Source: Maribacter sp. PR1 (GTDB lineage: Bacteria > Bacteroidota > Bacteroidia > Flavobacteriales > Flavobacteriaceae). From it: a stretch of 64,000 bases of DNA. Position numbers and translations under genes: made by a program. The DNA is taken from contig NZ_JAQPCG010000005.1 of assembly GCF_028464145.1 (NCBI RefSeq), forward strand, positions 310,001 to 374,000. The letters run 5' to 3'. This document shows, in pieces, positions 9,252 to 17,852 of the stretch (within the stretch, counting starts at the first letter, position 1; every line of letters begins with the position of its first letter). A model generated the notes under the pieces. That model ran no database searches and was not told the DNA's origin. It was given only the letters and a program-made list of their open reading frames with translations.

Positions 9252-10286
9252 ATGCGCTTATTAATCCCATTCGCCCTATTTTTCTTCGTCCTCGTTTCAT
9301 GCGTTGATTCAGTTGAGACCCAAGTGTATTCTGATGTTGAAGTTGAAACAGTGTTTTCCGATTCAGTCAGTTTTAGGGCCATAGAATTTCTTGATCAAAA
9401 CACCCTTGCTTTTGCAGGAAGTGGAGGAATGTATGGGACCATAGATATATCTAGTGCAAAGGTAAGAAGTAATGTTATGACATACGATAGTTTAATACCC
9501 TCTTTTAGGGCTATAGCACATACTTCTACTGATTTTTTTATGTTATCAGTGGCTAGTCCGGCTTTACTATATAAAACCGGCGGTAACGGCAAAATGGAAG
9601 TAGTCTATAGTGAGGAAGGGGAGTCCGTGTTTTATGATTCCATGAAGTTTTGGAATGATAAGGAAGGCTTGGCGGTGGGAGACACTGTGGATGGATGTTT
9701 GAGCGTTATTATTACAAGGGACGGCGGACAAACTTGGGAAAAGCTATCGTGTGCTGTATTACCACCCGGAATAAAAGGAGAAGGGGCCTTTGCAGCTAGT
9801 AATACTAATATTGAAATACAGGGAAACCAGGCTTGGTTGGCCACTACCGCAGGCAGAATTTATCATACTACGGATAAGGGCATAACTTGGGAGATTATGA
9901 ATACGCCTATGGAGAATGATGTACCCACGCAAGGTATTTATTCCATTGACTTTTATGATGAAAAAGTGGGGGTGGCGATTGGTGGAGACTATACCAAACC
10001 AGGGATTAATAATGGTAATAAAATGAAGACAGTCGATGGTGGAAATACATGGGATCTTATCGCTGATGGGCAACCACCCAGCTATAAGAGCTGTCTTCAA
10101 TTTGTCCCAGGGGCTTCCGGAAAAAGTATCGTAGCCGTAGGGTTTAACGGTATTTCTTATTCTGGCGATGGAGGGGCTAACTGGACATCATTAAGCGAGG
10201 AAGGATTTTATACCATACGTTTTTTGTCAGATACTATAGCATATGCCGCGGGCAAAAACAGAATCGCGAAACTAACTTTCAAGTAA
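9252..10286 (+). CDS. Ycf48/BNR-repeat lipoprotein
   Basis: The 344-residue protein starts MRLLIPFALFFFVLVSC, a lipoprotein signal with the acylated Cys at residue 17, so it is membrane-anchored outside the cytoplasm. The rest is a beta-propeller made of BNR/Asp-box-like repeats; TRDGGQTW, TTDKGITW, TVDGGNTW and SGDGGANW are regularly spaced. This is the architecture of Ycf48/HCF136 photosystem II assembly factors, but the host is not phototrophic by any sign in the window, so a sialidase-fold scaffold of unknown role is a better description. Flavobacterial annotations often say 'oxidoreductase', which the sequence does not support. It is transcribed alone from the promoter at 9207-9236. Confidence 0.85.
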   Translation: MRLLIPFALFFFVLVSCVDSVETQVYSDVEVETVFSDSVSFRAIEFLDQNTLAFAGSGGMYGTIDISSAKVRSNVMTYDSLIPSFRAIAHTSTDFFMLSVASPALLYKTGGNGKMEVVYSEEGESVFYDSMKFWNDKEGLAVGDTVDGCLSVIITRDGGQTWEKLSCAVLPPGIKGEGAFAASNTNIEIQGNQAWLATTAGRIYHTTDKGITWEIMNTPMENDVPTQGIYSIDFYDEKVGVAIGGDYTKPGINNGNKMKTVDGGNTWDLIADGQPPSYKSCLQFVPGASGKSIVAVGFNGISYSGDGGANWTSLSEEGFYTIRFLSDTIAYAAGKNRIAKLTFK

Positions 10287-10367
10287 TTACTGTTTTTGTT
10301 AGGTCTGATACTAGCTTAAGGTATCCTTCAGCTTTAATTTTTTGAACTCTATAATAGGTTGATAACG

Positions 10368-10396
10368 TAAAAAGGAGCAAAATTGCCCCCTTTTTT
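10368..10396. terminator. Bidirectional intrinsic terminator
   Basis: An A-rich run followed by GGAGCAA, a short loop, TTGCCCCC and a T6 run forms a hairpin with one bulge. It sits between the convergent Ycf48-like gene and the ECF operon and could end both. Confidence 0.6.
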
Positions 10397-10423
10397 AAAA
10401 ATTATGATTTAAAACCATTGGTT

Positions 10424-10858
10424 TTAACGACCACCTTTATTATGGCGATACTGCTTAATTAATTGACGCTTGAAATCTTCTTCCGACCGCATTAAAATCA
10501 ACGTTTTTTTTGCAGATATAACCTTACTTATTTCATTAAGATAGTCTTTATCCAACTCTTCTTCTTGCTCTTCTATTTTAATATAACTATCTAATAGGTT
10601 TTGTGCCCCTTGCTCGTTGAGGCCACTTACATCCTTTAGTTTGCTTTTGATTTCAACCCATTGCTTATGTCTTAACTCATGTCGTTTTTTTTCATATTCA
10701 TTGTAGACGGGCCAAAAATCCTGAGCTTCCTTACTTGTTAAATCTAACTGCTCCGTTAAATAAGCCACTTTAAGAGACTTGATTTTTTCTCTAGACCTAT
10801 CTTGAGCAAAAGACATAGCCGTAAACAACATCAACGTAGCTAATAGTAGTCTATTCAT
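10424..10858 (-). CDS. Periplasmic Spy/LTXXQ-like protein of an ECF sigma operon
   Basis: This 144-residue exported helical protein has a signal peptide ending near MSFAQ (residue 19). The mature part is almost all charged helix, with LTEQLDLTSKEAQDFWPVYNEY and a long EEQEEELDK stretch. It resembles the Spy/CpxP or 'sensor of RNA polymerase sigma' group found next to ECF sigma factors in flavobacteria. A role in sensing envelope stress is inferred from that context. It overlaps the upstream membrane protein by 8 bp (10851-10858), which indicates translational coupling, and it is the third gene of the operon. It ends just before a hairpin terminator. Confidence 0.8.
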   Translation of the reverse strand: MNRLLLATLMLFTAMSFAQDRSREKIKSLKVAYLTEQLDLTSKEAQDFWPVYNEYEKKRHELRHKQWVEIKSKLKDVSGLNEQGAQNLLDSYIKIEEQEEELDKDYLNEISKVISAKKTLILMRSEEDFKRQLIKQYRHNKGGR

Positions 10859-11372
10859 TATTTTCTAAGTTTAATTCTTCAAAATCTTCTACATTTTCAT
10901 TGAGGTAATCCAATAGGTTTTCCTCGTTCAATTGAGGTTCTACAAAATCATTTAATTCATACCCATCCATGGGCAATACCTTTGCAATTTCATCGGTAGA
11001 CAAATCCAGTTCATTATCCTCAAAATAGGCCTCAATGTCAGAATTTGCCAGGTCGGTAAAACTTAGGGTTTCGTTGCCATTCCAATCAATGCTAAGTACA
11101 AGGAAAGCAATAGCGGCAACTGAAGCGGCTATGGCCATAATTTTGCTATAAGGGTTTAACGGAATGACTTTAGTAGTATTTTCTTTCTCCCTAATTTTAG
11201 CACTTAATTTTGTTTGAAACTCATCAAAGTAAGATACAGGAACACCAAAACCAGCTCCCTTTGGGATAGCAGCGGTTTCCTTAAGAATTTTGTCCTTTAT
11301 GTTATCCTCAAAACTATCAAAATATCCTTTCGGAGTCTTAAAAGGGTTCTTATTTGTATGCTTGTTTTTCAT
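10851..11372 (-). CDS. Single-pass membrane protein, probable anti-sigma partner
   Basis: This 173-residue protein sits between an ECF sigma gene and a Spy-like gene. The N-terminal cytoplasmic part has two copies of a short motif (TPKGYFDSFEDNIKDKI and VPVSYFDEFQTKLSAKI, about 15-31 and 45-62). One membrane helix follows (IMAIAASVAAIAFLVL, about 88-103), then a very acidic C-terminus facing out. No classic zinc anti-sigma motif is visible. Placement, topology and size argue for an anti-sigma function; this is inference. The 33-bp gap to the sigma gene and the 8-bp overlap with the next gene mark one operon. Confidence 0.75.
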   Translation of the reverse strand: MKNKHTNKNPFKTPKGYFDSFEDNIKDKILKETAAIPKGAGFGVPVSYFDEFQTKLSAKIREKENTTKVIPLNPYSKIMAIAASVAAIAFLVLSIDWNGNETLSFTDLANSDIEAYFEDNELDLSTDEIAKVLPMDGYELNDFVEPQLNEENLLDYLNENVEDFEELNLENNE

Positions 11373-11405
11373 CTTATTTATATGACTACCAATTAACTAA
11401 AAGGT

Positions 11406-11948
11406 TTAATCTTCTTTTAGGAAACTCTCTATTTTCTTAACCGCTAAATGATAGGATGCTTTTAATCCTCCCACCGAAGTATCCAATATATCTGAAATTT
11501 CCTCATACTTTAATTCTTCAAAGTACTTCATATTGAAAACCAATTTTTGTTTTTCGGGTAAAGTAGCAATGGCTTTTTGTAATTTCAATTGTATTTCATC
11601 ACCCTCGAAATATACATCGGCCTGCAAGTTTTCAATAACATGGTCCTTATATTCACCATCTGTAAGTCCTAGTTTTTTACTCTTTTGTTTCAGAAAGCTT
11701 AGGGCTTCATTGGTTGCAATTCTATACATCCAAGAGAATAATTTGCTGTCCCCTTTAAACCCATCTATGTTCCTGTAAACTTTTATAAAGGTGTTTTGCA
11801 AAACGTCGTCCGCATCATCGTGGTTTAATACAATTCTGCGTATGTGCCAGTACAGGCGTTCCTTGTAATTGGTCACCAGAACTTCAAAGGCATTCGACTG
11901 TGTTTCCTTTGACTTTAACTCCTTAACTAAGGTTTCCTCTTCAACCAA
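11406..11948 (-). CDS. ECF-type RNA polymerase sigma factor (sigma-24 class)
   Basis: This is a 180-residue sigma factor with only regions 2 and 4. Region 2 shows YKERLYWHIRR, DADDVLQNTFIKVYRN and FSWMYRIATNEALSFL. Region 4 shows LPEKQKLVFNMKYFEELKYEEISDIL and the helix-turn-helix GGLKASYHLAVKKI. It directs RNA polymerase to a stress regulon, probably under control of the next gene. The start is TTG at 11948, since no ATG precedes the conserved N-terminus in frame. About 210 bp upstream separate it from the ABC exporter; that gap holds AT-rich sequence and a weak CTAGG/CCTAG repeat near 12100 but no gene. No TAnnTTTG box was recognised there. Confidence 0.93.
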   Translation of the reverse strand: MVEEETLVKELKSKETQSNAFEVLVTNYKERLYWHIRRIVLNHDDADDVLQNTFIKVYRNIDGFKGDSKLFSWMYRIATNEALSFLKQKSKKLGLTDGEYKDHVIENLQADVYFEGDEIQLKLQKAIATLPEKQKLVFNMKYFEELKYEEISDILDTSVGGLKASYHLAVKKIESFLKED

Positions 11949-12161
11949 CCTACAATTTTTATTTAGCCGATTTTCTAAATTAAAAGGGGCTATGCGCGAT
12001 GCTAAAAAAATGATTTTTTCTTTTAGAGTTCCAATTTTAAACTACCTAATTGTCTCTAATTACTTAGACTCTTAAAGTACAAAAAGGTTTAATATGATGG
12101 CTAGGTAAAGCCTAGTAAATAGAGTTTTTAATATAAGAGACTTGACTAGGTAGCTTCCATT

Positions 12162-13988
12162 CTACGCAAGGGATTGCATATCTACAAGTTTCTTGTAAGC
12201 CCCTTTTTTGCTCAAAAGCTCTTCATGGGTTCCCTGTTCAACGATTTCACCTTTGTTCAGAACAACAATATTGTTGGCATTTTGGATGGTGGAAAGTCGA
12301 TGGGCAATTACGATAGAAGTTCTGTTTTTCATCATTTTTTCCAGCGCATCCTGTACCAATCGTTCGCTCTCCGTGTCCAAGGCTGAGGTAGCCTCATCCA
12401 AAATCATGATTGGAGGATTCTTTAAAACGGCTCTTGCGATAGAAAGACGTTGTTTTTGTCCACCGCTAAGTTTGTTACCGCTATCACCAATGTTTGTTTC
12501 ATATCCCTTGGGCAGCTGCATGATAAAGTCGTGGGCATTGGCAATTTTAGCAGCTTCCATAATTTCTACCTCTGAAGCATTTCCTTTTCCTAACCCAATA
12601 TTGTTTTTAACCGTATCGTTGAATAGGATGGAGTCTTGGGTTACTAATCCCAAAAGTCCCCTTAGAGACTTTTTGGACAACTGCTTGATGTTAACGTTAT
12701 CTATAGCAATTTCACCTTCGTTTACATCGTAAAAACGAGTAACCAAATTGGCAATGGTACTTTTTCCACTACCGGATTGCCCTACCAACGCAATGGTAGA
12801 GCCCTTTGGAACTTTAAGGTTGAAATTCTTGAGGACATATTCGTTCTCGTATTTAAATGAAATATTTTGAAGTGTAATGCTGTTTTCAAAATAGGTCTTC
12901 TCGATTGGATTCTCGATCTCCGAAATCGGGTTTTCCGTTTCCAGGATTTCTAATACACGCTCCGCAGCAGCATTTCCCTTTTTAACGCCGTAGGATGCTT
13001 TGCTAATTGCTTTTGCGGGAGTAAGAATTTGGTACGCAAGACCCATATAGGTTATAAAGAGCTCTGGCTGTAATGATTGTTCTACCAATACCATTTGTCC
13101 GCCATACCAAAGGATGACTCCAATCGCCGCTATTCCGAAAAACTCACTGGTAGGGGAGGCTAAATTTTGTCGATTTAAAAGACTATTGGAAAATGTATAA
13201 AACCGTTTTGTAGATGCCTGAAATATGGACGTAAATCTTGATTCGGCATTAAATGCTTTTATGACACGCAAACCTCCAAGAGTTTCCTCTAAGATTGAAA
13301 GAAATTGACCTTGCTCTTTTTGGACCTTATCCGATTTTCGTTTTAAGGATTTACCAATTAACGAGATTAAAAAACCCGAAAGGGGCAGAAAAATAAAAAC
13401 GAAAAGGGTTAGTTTCGGACTTATTGAGACCATAGCTAGAATTGTAAATAGTATAGTAAGTGGCTCACGTACAATTAATTCCAATATCGATAAAAAGGAA
13501 TGCTGAATTTCTAATACATCTGATGTAATTCTTGCTATGGTATCTCCTTTTCGCTTTTCTGAATAATATGAAATAGGAAGTTCTACAGTCTTTTTATAAA
13601 GCGCATTTCTTAAATCCTTCAGGACTCCATTTCGTAAAAAGGTTATGAAGTACATTGCGAGATATCCAAAAACGTTTTTTAAAAAAAACATAGTGATTAC
13701 CAAAATGACCATTAACAGCAACGCATTACCCTCACCGGCATCTTCACTTTTAACTGTGACAAAGTAGTTAAGATATTCCATCAGGTAATCTTTAGCTTGG
13801 GAAAGCCCTTTCCAAATCGGTTTTTGGTAAACTGGTTCTGTTTGTTTAAAAAGAACTGCAAGCATTGGAAACAAAGAAATCATTGCCAATGTTGAAAACA
13901 GTGCATAAAAAATATTCGAAAGGATGTTTAAATAAGCAAATAGTCTATAAGGTCTCGCAAAGCGGAGAATCTTTTTAAAATAATTCAT
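12162..13988 (-). CDS. MsbA-like ABC exporter (permease-ATPase half transporter)
   Basis: This is a 608-residue fused half transporter that works as a homodimer in the inner membrane. Six membrane helices fill residues 1-330. The nucleotide-binding domain has Walker A GQSGSGKST (about 400), ABC signature LSGGQKQRLSIARA, Walker B IMILDEATSALD and the switch His in IVIAHRLST. The family includes MsbA (lipid A flippase) and multidrug exporters. The translationally coupled phosphohexomutase upstream and the nearby glycosyltransferase favour a lipid or glycan substrate, but this is inference. Its ATG overlaps the TAA of the upstream gene by one base (TAATG). Confidence 0.9.
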   Translation of the reverse strand: MNYFKKILRFARPYRLFAYLNILSNIFYALFSTLAMISLFPMLAVLFKQTEPVYQKPIWKGLSQAKDYLMEYLNYFVTVKSEDAGEGNALLLMVILVITMFFLKNVFGYLAMYFITFLRNGVLKDLRNALYKKTVELPISYYSEKRKGDTIARITSDVLEIQHSFLSILELIVREPLTILFTILAMVSISPKLTLFVFIFLPLSGFLISLIGKSLKRKSDKVQKEQGQFLSILEETLGGLRVIKAFNAESRFTSIFQASTKRFYTFSNSLLNRQNLASPTSEFFGIAAIGVILWYGGQMVLVEQSLQPELFITYMGLAYQILTPAKAISKASYGVKKGNAAAERVLEILETENPISEIENPIEKTYFENSITLQNISFKYENEYVLKNFNLKVPKGSTIALVGQSGSGKSTIANLVTRFYDVNEGEIAIDNVNIKQLSKKSLRGLLGLVTQDSILFNDTVKNNIGLGKGNASEVEIMEAAKIANAHDFIMQLPKGYETNIGDSGNKLSGGQKQRLSIARAVLKNPPIMILDEATSALDTESERLVQDALEKMMKNRTSIVIAHRLSTIQNANNIVVLNKGEIVEQGTHEELLSKKGAYKKLVDMQSLA

Positions 13989-15697
13989 TAACCTAGATTA
14001 AGCTCACTGATGATACTTTGGATTTTAGCATCAAGTTGTGCAGAGACTTCTTTAAAGTTTGCTGCCTTGTCCAATTCCGTGTTCGTACTGATGTAAAATT
14101 TAACCTTGGGTTCCGTACCACTTGGCCTAGCAGCGATTCTAGTTCCATCCTCCGTCTCATAAATCAATACGTTGGATTTTGGAATGTCTATCGTTTTTTC
14201 TTCTCCTGTGATTACATTTTTGGAAATAGAGGTATTATAATCCTCTATCCACTTGACCTTGGACCCGGCAACGGAATCCACTGGATTTTCCTTGAAGTCC
14301 TTAAGCATTTGTTTTATTTCTTCGGCACCGCTCATTCCCTTTTTAGTTATAGAGATAAGATGTTCTTTGTAAAAACCATAATCTACATAGCAATCAATCA
14401 AATCCTTATAAAAAGAGCTTCCATTCGCTTTCGCCTGGGCCGCAATTTCGCATGCCAATAGGGTAGAGGTTACGGCATCTTTATCTCGGACAAAATCACC
14501 CACCATATATCCAAAGCTTTCTTCCCCACCACCAAGAAATTCGGATTCCGGAAAATCCTTAATCATCTTACCGATCCATTTAAATCCGGTCAAGGATGTC
14601 TTATATTCTACACCATACGCATCCGCCATAGCTTTTACCATGGGAGTTGAAACAATGGTTGTCGCAGTAAACTCATTACCTCTAAAGCCTTCTTTCTTTC
14701 TATTTTCCAATAGAAATTTGGTCATCATGACCATGGCTTGGTTCCCGTTCACAATCTGCATTCGACCATCCAAATTGCGAACCGCTATACCCAATCTATC
14801 ACTATCTGGATCGGTACCAACCACCATGTCCGCACCAATTTCTTCCGCTTTTTTTATGGCCATAGATAGCGCTTCCGGTTCTTCTGGGTTTGGCGATTTA
14901 ACTGTGGGGAAGGAACCGTCTGGTTTGGCTTGTTCCTCAATGATGGTTACGTTTTCATACCCAGCTCTTTTCAACACTTCCGGGATTGCAGTTATCGAAG
15001 TTCCATGGAGTGAGGTAAAGACAATTTTAAAGTCATTTTTCCCTTTTGCATTAACACTTCCATTTTTGACCGATGCTTCAAAAAACGCTTCGTCTACTTC
15101 CTTATCAATAACCTTGATTAGACTGTCACTGGCCTTAAAATTAATATCCTCAAAACTAAGACTATTTATTTCGGCGATGATTTCACCGTCCTGTGGTGGA
15201 ACAATCTGTCCGCCATCTGTCCAATAAACTTTGTATCCGTTATATTCCGGTGGGTTATGCGATGCCGTAAGTACTATTCCGGCATGACAATTTAAGTGTC
15301 TTACTGCAAATGATAATTCAGGCGTAGTTCTTAATTCTGAAAATAGGTAAACACTAATTCCGTTGGCAGAGAAAACTTCTGCAACGGTCCTCGCCAAAGT
15401 ATCGCTGTTGTGGCGACAGTCATAGGCTATGACTACTTTTATTTCCTCATTAGAATAAGCTTTTTTTAAATAATTGCTTAGGCCTTGCGTACTTTTACCA
15501 AGGGTGTATTTATTTATTCGATTAGTCCCAACACCCATTACACCTCGCATGCCACCGGTACCGAACTCCATATTTTTATAGAAACGGTCTTTTAGTTCTT
15601 CGGTATCGTTATCTATTAAATGCTGTATTTCTTCTTTAACAGCTGGATCAAAAAAATCGGTTAGCCAGCTTTTGGCGGTGTCAAGGATCTTCTCCAT
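13988..15697 (-). CDS. Alpha-D-phosphohexomutase (phosphoglucomutase/phosphomannomutase, PGM2-like)
   Basis: The enzyme interconverts hexose 1- and 6-phosphates (or pentose phosphates) through a phosphoserine. Motifs in order are the catalytic TASHNPPEYNGYK with Ser146, the Mg loop DPDSDRLGIAV near 300, the sugar loop GEESFGYMVGD, and the phosphate loop RPSGTEPKVKFY at the C-terminus. At 569 residues it fits the long PGM2/PgcA-type clade. It feeds sugar nucleotide synthesis, which suits the glycosyltransferase gene 29 bp upstream. It shares one base with the following exporter gene. Substrate preference (glucose or mannose) cannot be settled from the motif set. Confidence 0.92.
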   Translation of the reverse strand: MEKILDTAKSWLTDFFDPAVKEEIQHLIDNDTEELKDRFYKNMEFGTGGMRGVMGVGTNRINKYTLGKSTQGLSNYLKKAYSNEEIKVVIAYDCRHNSDTLARTVAEVFSANGISVYLFSELRTTPELSFAVRHLNCHAGIVLTASHNPPEYNGYKVYWTDGGQIVPPQDGEIIAEINSLSFEDINFKASDSLIKVIDKEVDEAFFEASVKNGSVNAKGKNDFKIVFTSLHGTSITAIPEVLKRAGYENVTIIEEQAKPDGSFPTVKSPNPEEPEALSMAIKKAEEIGADMVVGTDPDSDRLGIAVRNLDGRMQIVNGNQAMVMMTKFLLENRKKEGFRGNEFTATTIVSTPMVKAMADAYGVEYKTSLTGFKWIGKMIKDFPESEFLGGGEESFGYMVGDFVRDKDAVTSTLLACEIAAQAKANGSSFYKDLIDCYVDYGFYKEHLISITKKGMSGAEEIKQMLKDFKENPVDSVAGSKVKWIEDYNTSISKNVITGEEKTIDIPKSNVLIYETEDGTRIAARPSGTEPKVKFYISTNTELDKAANFKEVSAQLDAKIQSIISELNLG

Positions 15698-15726
15698 GTA
15701 ATTTGCTTTAAAATTGATATCTAAAT

Positions 15727-16701
15727 TTACAAAGAATATTGTGTTTGTTCCGAATTCATATTTAATTCTTCGGAAATGTGGTAGCGGGGTTCATTTCTTT
15801 TAGATCGGGTTATAATTTCTCCAATGAAACCTGCCAAAAATAATTGGGTACCTATAACCATGGATACCAGTGAAATATAGAATTCTGGCCTATCGGTAAT
15901 TAACCTGCCAAATGGATTTAGGAAAAGTTTATCGATGCCCAAGTATAGCGCAAATCCAAACCCAATAACGAACATTAAAACCCCTAAAGCACCAAAAAGG
16001 TGCATTGGTCTTTTTCCGAATCTTGAAACAAACCAAATGGTAATCAAATCCAAAAAACCATTGATAAAACGTTCCATTCCAAATTTGGTCTTTCCGTATT
16101 TCCTGGCCTGATGTTTAACTACTTTTTCCCCAATTTTAGTGAAACCGGCATTTTTGGCCAGAACAGGAATATATCGATGCATTTCACCCGACACCTCTAT
16201 ATTTTTTACGACAGATTTATCGTAGGCCTTTAAACCGCAATTAAAGTCATGCAATTTAACTCCGGACGTTCTTTTTGCCGCCCAATTAAAGAGTTTGGAA
16301 GGAAGATTTTTAAAAATAAGGGAGTCGTATCTTTTCTTCTTCCAACCGGATATTAGGTCGTACTCTTTAGTGTGAATCAACCGGTACAACTCTGGAATTT
16401 CTTCTGGGTTATCCTGCAAATCCGCATCCATAGTTATGACCACATCGCCCTTTGCAGCCTTAAATCCGGCATGTAATGCTTGGGACTTTCCAAAATTCTT
16501 AAGAAATCTTAAACCCCTTACATTATTATTGACCTGGGAAAGTTGGGAAATAACGTTCCAAGAACCGTCCGTGCTACCATCATCAACAAACAAAATTTCA
16601 TATGAAAAATGATTGGATTGCATCACGGATACAATCCAATCATGAAGTTCTTTGAGCGATTCTTCTTCGTTCAATAAGGGAATAACTATAGATAGTTGCA
16701 T
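15727..16701 (-). CDS. Family 2 glycosyltransferase, DPM1/ArnC-like, with C-terminal membrane helices
   Basis: This 324-residue membrane enzyme probably moves a sugar to polyprenyl phosphate on the cytoplasmic face. The GT-A domain has IVIPLLNEEESL at the N-terminus, FVDDGSTDGSW near 40, and the metal-binding TMDADLQD near 90. Residues 225-295 hold two membrane helices (HLFGALGVLMFVIGFGFAL and VSMVIGTQLFLAGFIGEII), as in ArnC/GtrB relatives. The C-terminal tail is short and polar. The phosphohexomutase and exporter downstream on the same strand suggest envelope glycan work. Donor and acceptor are not known. Confidence 0.9.
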   Translation of the reverse strand: MQLSIVIPLLNEEESLKELHDWIVSVMQSNHFSYEILFVDDGSTDGSWNVISQLSQVNNNVRGLRFLKNFGKSQALHAGFKAAKGDVVITMDADLQDNPEEIPELYRLIHTKEYDLISGWKKKRYDSLIFKNLPSKLFNWAAKRTSGVKLHDFNCGLKAYDKSVVKNIEVSGEMHRYIPVLAKNAGFTKIGEKVVKHQARKYGKTKFGMERFINGFLDLITIWFVSRFGKRPMHLFGALGVLMFVIGFGFALYLGIDKLFLNPFGRLITDRPEFYISLVSMVIGTQLFLAGFIGEIITRSKRNEPRYHISEELNMNSEQTQYSL

Positions 16702-16735
16702 TGGTTGCTTCAGGAATTCCCTTCAAAAATACAAA

Positions 16736-17260
16736 TTAGTTCAGATCTTCCTGTTTTTTTAGAATCAGTCCAGAAATTAAGGAAATAATAAAACCTAAAA
16801 CTAGACTAAAGACAAGCCCGAAAACTATTTGCATGGTGGGCGTTGAGAACTTTTTTCCCATTTCCAATTGTGAATCAATTTGTTCCGGAGTCATCGCAGT
16901 AGTTTCCATGAGCTGATTTCGCTGGAATTCCATGGCTTTACTCATCATGTCCGGATCAATAACATTGGCCATCAATTGATTAAAAATTATTCCAATAATT
17001 CCAGCTATTAGGCTAACGCCAACACCTACTTTAAGTGCTTGGGAAAAGGTCATGAAACCATTGTTAGCCTTTCTAAATTGAATCATGGCCAATACAATTC
17101 CTGCTATTGATAGGACAATACTAATTAAACCTACGGCAAGACCGCCTTGATAGTGCATATCTGCGGTATAAAGCATAAATGCAAAAATTATTCCTACGCC
17201 ACCAAGTATAAGTCCATAAGTCAAGGCAAACTTTCCAGTTTTTGGTTTATTTTCTTCCAT
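16736..17260 (-). CDS. DUF4199-family membrane protein
   Basis: This 174-residue integral membrane protein has four predicted helices (about 12-30, 38-58, 73-92 and 143-165) and an internal soluble loop rich in Met and Gln (residues 93-137). The pattern FALTYGLILGGVGIIFAFML and FRKANNGFMTFSQALKVGVG is that of the DUF4199 family, common next to DPM1-like glycosyltransferases in Bacteroidota. Function is unknown. It is 34 bp upstream of the glycosyltransferase and probably opens a four-gene operon ending with the exporter. It diverges from the L31 gene. Confidence 0.87.
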   Translation of the reverse strand: MEENKPKTGKFALTYGLILGGVGIIFAFMLYTADMHYQGGLAVGLISIVLSIAGIVLAMIQFRKANNGFMTFSQALKVGVGVSLIAGIIGIIFNQLMANVIDPDMMSKAMEFQRNQLMETTAMTPEQIDSQLEMGKKFSTPTMQIVFGLVFSLVLGFIISLISGLILKKQEDLN

Positions 17261-17360
17261 TTTAAATAGTTTTTAAAGTTGATTATTCAATTAGTACACT
17301 TGTAAGTTAATTTGTTACAAAAATTTCTAAATTAATTTAAGACATTTTATCTACAATATA

Positions 17361-17390
17361 TTGCTCATTTTAATAAAATGACTAAATTTG
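17361..17390 (+). promoter_or_regulatory. Bacteroidota promoter for ribosomal protein L31
   Basis: TTG at 17361-17363, a 19-bp spacer and TAAATTTG at 17383-17390 match the consensus exactly. Transcription would start near 17396, giving a leader of about 44 nt to the ATG at 17440. Confidence 0.75.
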
Positions 17391-17439
17391 CAGCCTTAAA
17401 ATGAGTGCCCGTCGGAATGGGTGCGTTAAAGTTTTTATC

Positions 17440-17712
17440 ATGAAAAAAGGAATACATCCAGAAAATTATAGATTGGTAGCCTTCAAGGATATGTCCAATG
17501 AAGAAATTTTTATTACCAAATCTACGGCAGATACAAAAGAAACTGTGGAGGTTGAAGGTGTTGAATATCCATTGGTAAAATTGGAGATTTCAAGAACTTC
17601 ACATCCATTCTATACTGGTAAGGCTAAATTTTTGGATACAGCAGGTCGTATCGACAAGTTTAAGAACAAATACAAGAAATTCTCCAAGCCAGAGAAAAAA
17701 GAAGAGGAATAA
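17440..17712 (+). CDS. rpmE2: 50S ribosomal protein L31 type B
   Basis: This 90-residue ribosomal protein begins [19 protein letters not shown]. It lacks the CxxC zinc ribbon of type A L31, so it is the zinc-independent B form; the [24 protein letters not shown] block is the family signature. The frame opens 13 codons earlier at 17401, but family members start at MKKGIHP and the promoter box is immediately upstream, so 17440 is chosen. The C-terminus ends in a Lys/Glu tail. A hairpin terminator follows at 17739. In bacteria with both types, the B form is expressed under zinc limitation; whether an A form exists elsewhere is not known. Confidence 0.97.
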   Translation: MKKGIHPENYRLVAFKDMSNEEIFITKSTADTKETVEVEGVEYPLVKLEISRTSHPFYTGKAKFLDTAGRIDKFKNKYKKFSKPEKKEEE

Positions 17713-17738
17713 GGAATCTTTATTCTACAATAAAGCAG

Positions 17739-17768
17739 ACGCCTCCACATTTGGGGGCGTTTCTTTTT
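17739..17768 (+). terminator. Intrinsic terminator after L31
   Basis: A nine-pair stem (ACGCCTCCA / TGGGGGCGT with one G-T pair) with a four-base loop is followed by TTCTTTTT. It lies 27 bp after the L31 stop. Confidence 0.8.
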
Positions 17769-17808
17769 AGGTAATGTCTAGTATTTAAGCATTTAGGCAG
17801 TAACACCA

Positions 17809-17838
17809 TTTGTAATCTTCCCCTATTGTTTAATTTTG
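17809..17838 (+). promoter_or_regulatory. Bacteroidota promoter for the GlmU-like gene
   Basis: TTTG at 17809-17812, an 18-bp spacer and TAATTTTG at 17831-17838. Transcription would begin near 17844, 9 nt before the ATG at 17853. An alternative TTG start at 17826 would sit inside the promoter. Confidence 0.7.
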
Positions 17839-17852
17839 TGAAAAATATTTCC

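Noticed and set aside
12095-12155. CTAGG/CCTAG inverted repeats near the end of the exporter gene
   Set aside because: The stem is only five base pairs, the T run is weak, and the copies are imperfect; neither a convincing terminator nor an operator.
14640-15227. 195-codon plus-strand frame opposite the phosphohexomutase
   Set aside because: It is a Ser-rich shadow frame antisense to conserved active-site motifs; no promoter or homologous feature.
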